Assembly: GCA_900546145.1 (NCBI GenBank)
Contig: URBN01000001.1
Location: forward strand, 132,468-196,467
Length of the DNA stretch: 64,000 bases
Origin: an uncultured Desulfovibrio sp.
GTDB lineage: Bacteria; Desulfobacterota; Desulfovibrionia; Desulfovibrionales; Desulfovibrionaceae
Direction: 5' to 3'
Positions 59,497 to 64,000 of this stretch are shown piece after piece. Positions within the stretch are counted from its first letter, which is position 1, and every line of letters begins with the position of its first letter. A model generated the notes under the pieces. It was not told the DNA's origin. It was given only the letters and a program-made list of their open reading frames with translations, and did not search any database. A program made the position numbers and the translations under genes.

Positions 59497-60161
59497 TTCT
59501 TATTGAGTTTCGATGCCTCGGCCAGCATGGCCGAAGTGCGTTTTTCGAGGGCTTCAGCCGATGCGAAACCATATTCCTGGGCTTCAAAGTCCAGATTGGC
59601 TACAGCGAGGTTGCGGCCCTCTTTCTTTGCCTTTCTGACGTCCCTGGCGAGAAGACTGAGCGTGTCCTCGGAATAGGTGTAGAGTTCACCTCTGAGGTAC
59701 GTTTCAAAGGAGGTTATGCAGGCGTTATCCTCGGAGGAATGAATGGGGCGTCCGCCGGATCGGACATTGGGATAGAGTCTGGAACACTCTTCCTCCCAGG
59801 GCAGATTGATGGCAATGATCTCCTCAGCGAGTTTTTTCTGCTCTGCGGAGACTGAGGGCAGAGAGCCGCGTATCTGTTCGAATTCATCGGGATGCGTCCA
59901 CTGCATCATGTAGGCATACTTCCCTGTTACCGGGTTGAACCCTGTTTCCCTGTCAGCGAGGAGGTCAAATCTGTACTGTGCCAGCGTGTCTTCGCTCCAG
60001 CACCTGAACTGGCTCCTGCGCATGATACCGAAGGTAACCGGCTGATCCTGGCAGTCTGCCCTGCCGCCGACATTCTGCGTTTTCTGGAAAAAGTCCCATT
60101 CCATGTTGACAATGTCATTTATGAGTTTTGCCTTTTCCGTGGTTTCCGCTGTATCAGCCAT
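59493..60161 (-). CDS. DUF4125-family protein
   Basis: 222 residues resembling DUF4125 (INDIVNMEWDFFQKTQNVGGRADCQ, MRRSQF, PYNVRSGGRPI-like segment and MMQWTHPDEFEQI). No catalytic motif, signal peptide or membrane helix is apparent; function unknown. CAGGAG precedes the ATG. It is transcribed divergently from a DUF4037 gene; the two families tend to occur together as I recall. Confidence 0.8.
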   Translation of the reverse strand: MADTAETTEKAKLINDIVNMEWDFFQKTQNVGGRADCQDQPVTFGIMRRSQFRCWSEDTLAQYRFDLLADRETGFNPVTGKYAYMMQWTHPDEFEQIRGSLPSVSAEQKKLAEEIIAINLPWEEECSRLYPNVRSGGRPIHSSEDNACITSFETYLRGELYTYSEDTLSLLARDVRKAKKEGRNLAVANLDFEAQEYGFASAEALEKRTSAMLAEASKLNKN

Positions 60162-60181
60162 GTTTTTTCTCCTGAATTTTT

Positions 60182-60285
60182 GATAGGTGTATCTGTGGGG
60201 ATGCACTACCTATGAAAAATATAGATACTGGCCAAACTAAATCAAGGTGTGTATACCTGCAACATAATGATGTAACTTTGCATCA
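60182..60285. promoter_or_regulatory. Divergent control region of the DUF4125/DUF4037 pair
   Basis: Contains ATAGGT (60183-60188) facing ACCTAT (60208-60213), AGGTGTGTATACCT (60245-60258) and TGATG-N8-CATCA (60268-60285). The repeated AGGT half-sites suggest an operator. Promoter hexamers are weak. Confidence 0.4.
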
Positions 60286-60326
60286 AAAACGCTGATAAGC
60301 ATGTATTATGACATAAGGAGACAGAA

Positions 60327-61268
60327 GTGAAAGGACTCGAACTTGCAAAACGACTGTATGAGGAACGGGCCAGAAAGCTGTTTGAAGACGAACTTCCTGA
60401 TCTGGTTCCCCAGATGGCCGTAGGACTGGTCGGCGAAGGCTCCGAATGCTTCGGTTTCGATGACGAAATTTCACGTGACCACGACTGGGGGCCGGCCTTC
60501 TGCATCTGGCTTCCGCAGGAGGTTCTGGCAGCGAACAGCAGCCGGCTGGAAAGTGTCCTGGCGGAACTCCCGCGGCAGTTCGAGGGCTTTGAGGTGCGCA
60601 TGACGGATCCCCGTCTGCGCATGGGCAGAGTGGGGCCGCTTCCTCTTGAACTTTTCTATCAGCGTTTCCTGAACGTTCCCCGTGCTCCGGAAAATCTCAT
60701 GGAATGGCGCCGGATTCCGGAACAGTACCTGGCTGTTGCCACCAACGGCGAGGTCTTTCAGGATAATCTCGGAACGTTCAGTGCCATCAGGGAAAAGCTG
60801 CTGGCCTTTTATCCCGAGGATCTGCGCCTCAAGAAAATCGCGGCCAGGATAATGGCAGCCTCCCAGGCCGGACAGTACAACCTTCCCCGTATGCTCAGGC
60901 GCTGTGATTTTGTCGCGTGCGACATATGCAGAGCCCGCTTCATCGAAGCCGTGCTGAGCACGGTTTTCCTTATCAACAGGAAATACGTGCCGTTCTATAA
61001 GTGGGCATTCCGGGCTGTAAAACAGCTGCCCCTTATGGGGATGTCGGTGGCGGAAAAACTCGAGCATCTCGTCTCCCTTCCGCTCATGGAGACAATGCCG
61101 GAAGCTGTGGCTGAACCGGTGGAAGGCATCTGCCAGGAAATCGCCGATCACCTGCAGGCCGAAGGCCTTCTCGGCAGCAATGATCCCTGGCTGTTCGCCC
61201 AGGGGCCGGTTGTTCAGGCGCACATTGAAAACAACGCCCTTCGTTCCATGCCTCCGCAGCTGGAATAG
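60327..61268 (+). CDS. DUF4037-family nucleotidyltransferase-like protein
   Basis: 313 residues. An N-terminal nucleotidyltransferase-fold pattern GEGSECFGFDDEISRDHDWGP gives the GS...DxD arrangement used for metal binding in such enzymes. A helical ~200-residue region with the motif VPFYKWAFRAVKQLP follows. Substrate unknown. GTG start with AAGGAG upstream. Convergent with a TrmH-family gene, divergent from DUF4125. Confidence 0.82.
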   Translation: MKGLELAKRLYEERARKLFEDELPDLVPQMAVGLVGEGSECFGFDDEISRDHDWGPAFCIWLPQEVLAANSSRLESVLAELPRQFEGFEVRMTDPRLRMGRVGPLPLELFYQRFLNVPRAPENLMEWRRIPEQYLAVATNGEVFQDNLGTFSAIREKLLAFYPEDLRLKKIAARIMAASQAGQYNLPRMLRRCDFVACDICRARFIEAVLSTVFLINRKYVPFYKWAFRAVKQLPLMGMSVAEKLEHLVSLPLMETMPEAVAEPVEGICQEIADHLQAEGLLGSNDPWLFAQGPVVQAHIENNALRSMPPQLE

Positions 61269-61288
61269 GAAGGGGCGGTTTTACATCT

Positions 61289-61325
61289 GAGGGGCAGTCC
61301 TGCTGAGGACGCCCCTCTTTTTTTA
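61289..61325 (+). terminator. Terminator of the DUF4037 gene
   Basis: GAGGGGC / GCCCCTC with inner GTCC/GGAC pairing and eight T residues. Confidence 0.9.
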
Positions 61326-61407
61326 TCATCTCGCCCAGAAGGCTCCCGCCTCTATAGGCGGGGGTAATTGACCCGGAGAAAAAAGGGCTGGGCGGGGTAT
61401 AGTTTTT

Positions 61408-62202
61408 TTACTTTTGCCCGACTGGAAATAATGAGTCATGTGCAGCAGCCATCGCCAGGAGAATGGCTCCGGCCTGTGCAACGTTGAGCGAGTCGAAAGG
61501 ACGGCGGAAAGGAATTTCAAGCCACTTCGAGCAGCGCTTGGCGACGCCCGGGCGAAGTCCTTTCTCCTCACTCCCGAGAACCACAACGGCGGGATAGTCG
61601 AGGGCCGTGCTGAAGGAGTTCAGCGCGGGATTTTCGGCAGTACCGCGGCCGGTTCCGTAGATGGTGAAGCCTTCCTCTTCAGCCTGGTCAAGCGCCCGGG
61701 CGAGATTCACCGACTTGCAGACGGGAAGTTTCTCCAGAGCGCCGGCAGAAGAGCGGAGTGCGGCAGGACCAAGGTAGACGCTGTTGTGCTCGGGCAGAAG
61801 AAGGCCCGCGGCACCGAGCGCGTACATGGTCCTTGCGAGCGTGCCGGCGTTGCCGGGATCCTTTACCTGGTCGAGGGCCACGATAACGGGCAGCGGGGCG
61901 CTTTTAGCCCCGGCCAGCAGTTCTTCAAGGCTCAGCGGCTCGTATGCGGAAAGCCTGGCAATGACTCCCTGGTGGTTGACCTGAGCTCCAGTGGCTTTGT
62001 TATGACAGAGCCTTTGAAGCGCCGTGTTTTCCACTAACGTGTAATGGATATTGTTCTTGCGGCAGAGATCCTGAATTTCCATGCATTCCTGGGAATGAAG
62101 GCCTTTGCGGAGAAAAACTGAATCAATACGGTGAGGAGCACTGCGAAGCAGTTCCAGAACAGGTTTAAGACCTGGAAGAAGAGCGGAATCTGTGGAGTCC
62201 AT
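61408..62202 (-). CDS. TrmH/SpoU-family RNA 2'-O-methyltransferase
   Basis: 264 residues. SAM-knot motifs: LDQVKDPGNAGTLARTMYALG, VVLGSEEKGLRP and IPFRRPFDSLNVAQAGAILL. An N-terminal substrate-binding domain (about 1-95) is like RlmB/TsnR. Probably methylates 23S rRNA or a tRNA; the exact site is not determinable. ATG 62202 follows AAGGAG. Confidence 0.92.
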   Translation of the reverse strand: MDSTDSALLPGLKPVLELLRSAPHRIDSVFLRKGLHSQECMEIQDLCRKNNIHYTLVENTALQRLCHNKATGAQVNHQGVIARLSAYEPLSLEELLAGAKSAPLPVIVALDQVKDPGNAGTLARTMYALGAAGLLLPEHNSVYLGPAALRSSAGALEKLPVCKSVNLARALDQAEEEGFTIYGTGRGTAENPALNSFSTALDYPAVVVLGSEEKGLRPGVAKRCSKWLEIPFRRPFDSLNVAQAGAILLAMAAAHDSLFPVGQK

Positions 62203-62284
62203 ATATTTCTCCTTGAAGAAGTTGGGCAAAGCTACGTATCTTCGAATGGGAAAGCAAGGAAGCAGTGTCGGGGGAGTTGTTGTA

Positions 62285-63580
62285 ATGAAGGCGATGTCAC
62301 AGAGCAGGTGGTCCGGGGCAGTGTTCCATCTGTGTGCCTGTCTGTTTGCGGCTATTATGCTGAGCGGTTGTGCTGCGCATCATTCCGCGTCGCCTTCTCC
62401 CGATGTCACTCCGTCCTATTCAGTTCCCGATGAGAGCGGCGTGTCTCTCAGCGGAGAGCAGAGAGCCGTGCTCGACAATGAAGGCGGGCAGATCATGCAC
62501 AGCGTGCCGGTATCCGCACGGCCGGCTGTGGAAAACCAGTACAAGTATTTTCTCAACCAGGGCCGCAGGAACGTTGCCGTTTTCTCAAAACGCGCTGAAA
62601 AGTACCTTGCCTACGTGAAGCAGACTTTCAGGCAAAAGGGAATACCCGAGGAACTCGCCTATCTTGCCTGCGTCGAAAGCGGGTACAACCCCAAGGCCCA
62701 GTCCCGCGCCGGCGCAGCGGGCGCATGGCAGTTTATGACGTTTACGGGCATGAAGTACGGACTCAACCAGGATCAGTTCAGGGATGAGCGTCTTGATATT
62801 TTCAAATCCACGGAAGCCGCTGCGGATTATCTGAAGAAGCTCTATGAACAGTTCGGTGACTGGCCCACGGCCATAGCCGCCTACAACGCCGGCGAGGGCA
62901 AAATGTCCCGTGCCTGTGCGGCCAGCGGTGAAAATACGTTCTTCGGCGTATGCCAGCGTAATGGGCAGCTCGATGAGAAGACGCGGCTCAGGCCCGAAAC
63001 AACGCAGTATGTTCCCCGGTTCCTGGCCGTATCGACCATTATGGACAATCTGGGACCTCTCGGGTTCAACCCCATCCATCCGGAAAATTACGAACCCATG
63101 GCACGTATTACGCTCAGACCCGGAACGGATCTGAAGGCCATGGCCAAAGCCTGCAATATGTCCTGGGAGGAATTCTCCAGGGATAACCCTCACATGCTGA
63201 AAACGGTCAGTCATACGGAGCTTCCCTGTGACGTATATGTGCCTGCGAGACTGAGCGACGCGGCTCTTGCGTATTCGAGCAACCCCGTCACTGTGACTAG
63301 GACTCAGTTCGCGCAGTCTTCACGTTCTGAGCGCGCAGGTAAGGCTGGCAAGAGGAACAGAAACGTGGAAGTGGCGTCGGCGGACGGGCCCAGGCAGTAC
63401 AGTTCCAGCGGTTCTGTGGGCAGAAAGGATAAATCCGGGAATGCTTACAAGGTGCAGGCGAACGACAACCTGTGGCAGATCTCCAGAAAGCTCAGGGTCA
63501 GTGTGGATGATTTGAAGCGCTGGAACAAACTGGATGGCGAACATCTCCACGTAGGACAGACTCTGGTTGTAGCCAGATAG
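62285..63580 (+). CDS. mltD: MltD-like membrane-bound lytic transglycosylase
   Basis: A 431-residue lipoprotein (lipobox IMLSGC near residue 29). The SLT domain holds catalytic Glu in ACVESGYNPKAQSRAGAAGAW and AAYNAGEGKMSRA. A mid region (MARITLRPGTDLKAMAKACNMSWEEF) is a degenerate LysM; a true LysM is at the C terminus (YKVQANDNLWQISRKLRVSVDDLKRWNKL). Cleaves peptidoglycan, anchored in the outer membrane. Start chosen at ATG 62285 before the signal peptide. Confidence 0.93.
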   Translation: MKAMSQSRWSGAVFHLCACLFAAIMLSGCAAHHSASPSPDVTPSYSVPDESGVSLSGEQRAVLDNEGGQIMHSVPVSARPAVENQYKYFLNQGRRNVAVFSKRAEKYLAYVKQTFRQKGIPEELAYLACVESGYNPKAQSRAGAAGAWQFMTFTGMKYGLNQDQFRDERLDIFKSTEAAADYLKKLYEQFGDWPTAIAAYNAGEGKMSRACAASGENTFFGVCQRNGQLDEKTRLRPETTQYVPRFLAVSTIMDNLGPLGFNPIHPENYEPMARITLRPGTDLKAMAKACNMSWEEFSRDNPHMLKTVSHTELPCDVYVPARLSDAALAYSSNPVTVTRTQFAQSSRSERAGKAGKRNRNVEVASADGPRQYSSSGSVGRKDKSGNAYKVQANDNLWQISRKLRVSVDDLKRWNKLDGEHLHVGQTLVVAR

Positions 63581-63669
63581 CAGGGCAGGGATTCGTATTC
63601 AGGAAGAGGCGTGATGCGGATTCCCCTGCAGACGGGAGCTGCCTTTTTTGAATTTTTCAGGAAAAGCGA

Positions 63670-63698
63670 TTGACACTTCCGTCCCAGGAGCGTAAAAG
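63670..63698 (+). promoter_or_regulatory. Tandem rRNA-type promoter P1
   Basis: TTGACA, exactly 17 bases, TAAAAG, followed by a GC-rich discriminator (TCGCG). One of three repeats of a promoter module. Confidence 0.7.
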
Positions 63699-63774
63699 TC
63701 GCGTTCGCCGCATGAAAACAGCCCTTCTTCGAAGGTTCCGGAAAGAAGATTTCCGGGAAAAAGAAGAAAAGCTG

Positions 63775-63803
63775 TTGACAGGCAGGAGGGATGAGCGTAA
63801 AAG
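63775..63803 (+). promoter_or_regulatory. Tandem rRNA-type promoter P2
   Basis: TTGACA, 17 bases, TAAAAG. Shares GAGCGTAAAAG and CGCCGCATGAAA with P1. Spacing from P1 is 105 bases. Confidence 0.7.
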
Positions 63804-63879
63804 CTTCCCTCGCCGCATGAAACAGCGGGGCTTCAAAAAGCCTTCACAAAAAGTTTTTTGAAGATTTCCAAAAAAGTTG

Positions 63880-63908
63880 TTGACAATGTGGTGACAAAAG
63901 AGCATATT
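63880..63908 (+). promoter_or_regulatory. Tandem rRNA-type promoter P3
   Basis: TTGACA, 17 bases, CATATT (or TATTTA with 19). Spacing from P2 is 105 bases, the same as P1 to P2. Preceded by A/T-rich runs at 63835-63876 resembling an UP element. Confidence 0.65.
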
Positions 63909-64000
63909 TACAAACGCCGTAAAAAACGGCGGGAGTGAAAAACTCTTTTTCTGGTTCATTGACAAGTGAAGAGCGAGTGGAAATAGAACTTTGAGATTCT
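63909..64000 (+). other. Leader of an rRNA operon (5' of 16S rRNA, cut by the window end)
   Basis: The stretch resembles the leader just ahead of 16S genes: CTCTTTTTC (boxA-like) and then GACAAGTGAAGAGCGAG and GAACTTTGAGATTCT, close to sequences that precede AGAGTTTGAT in many bacteria. The mature 16S itself lies beyond the window. Confidence 0.6.

Noticed and set aside
61348..61365. CCCGCCT / AGGCGGG hairpin as terminator of the TrmH-family gene
   Set aside because: No T-run follows on the minus strand, so I did not list it as a terminator.
63657..63965. A 102-codon minus-strand frame at the window end
   Set aside because: Covers the promoter repeats; repeated Phe/Ser/Leu segments simply mirror the repeated promoter DNA.
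1..64000. CRISPR array, insertion sequence or prophage
   Set aside because: No spaced direct repeats, transposase, integrase or phage structural genes were found on reading both strands.

Overview
The window is a moderately GC-rich stretch of bacterial chromosome, almost wholly coding. It reads as a sulfate-reducing bacterium of the Desulfovibrionaceae. The evidence is a four-heme class III cytochrome c3, an AhbB-type siroheme decarboxylase next to hemL (the alternative heme route), a TauE/SafE-type anion transporter with CRP/FNR-like operator and sigma-54 signals, and small families (DUF4911, DUF4125/DUF4037, LIC12162) that I associate with this group. I see no insertion sequence, prophage, CRISPR array or plasmid gene. 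This is core chromosome with a few poorly described islands.

Layout. 1-7.9 kb: a TerC/CBS membrane protein, then pyrH-frr-uppS-cdsA-dxr-rseP-tsaB on the plus strand (nucleotide, ribosome recycling, isoprenoid, lipid and envelope functions). 8-10.7 kb: ribF and a DEAD-box helicase on the minus strand. 11-18.2 kb: hisI, hisG, a cysteine-cluster protein, a TSUP transporter with a partner membrane protein, tyrS, and a bifunctional kinase/phosphatase resembling eukaryotic PFK-2/FBPase-2. 18.2-25.3 kb: azlCD with a DUF4911 gene, aroE, a DUF486 gene, and a minus-strand surface-glycan group (neuB, an LIC12162-type transferase, a Sel1-repeat protein). 25.5-32.3 kb: rdgB, an SGNH hydrolase, small envelope proteins, an HTH/coiled-coil protein, tRNA-Leu(UAA), pgpA, infA, lgt, a YdjM-like protein, a lipoprotein and rlpA.

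32.4-47.3 kb is mainly minus strand: psd-pssA-leuACDB, ispB-purL (with two PurS-like modules at the PurL N terminus), a nucleotide-sugar dehydrogenase, a 58-residue protein coupled to ubiE/menG, and a long coiled-coil protein. 47.6-51.5 kb: a SLOG-like protein, ahbB, hemL, cytochrome c3 and a cupin. 51.6-62.2 kb: an RRM protein, rpsF-rpsR-rplI-dnaB, alr, tgt, era, yggS, a divergent DUF4125/DUF4037 pair and a TrmH-family methyltransferase. The last 1.7 kb holds an MltD-like lytic transglycosylase and then three tandem promoter repeats with a leader, which suggests an rRNA operon beginning just beyond the window.

How it fits together: most genes serve housekeeping needs. The metabolic theme is anaerobic respiration: heme synthesis beside cytochrome c3, menaquinone synthesis (ispB, ubiE) and a probable sulfur-oxyanion transporter. 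The least described items are the PFK-2/FBPase-2-like enzyme, the TSUP-partner unit and its promoter, the DUF4125/DUF4037 pair, and a perfect 34-bp palindrome inside the 5' end of dnaB. All gene calls rest on reading motifs and on memory of the families; no database search was possible.
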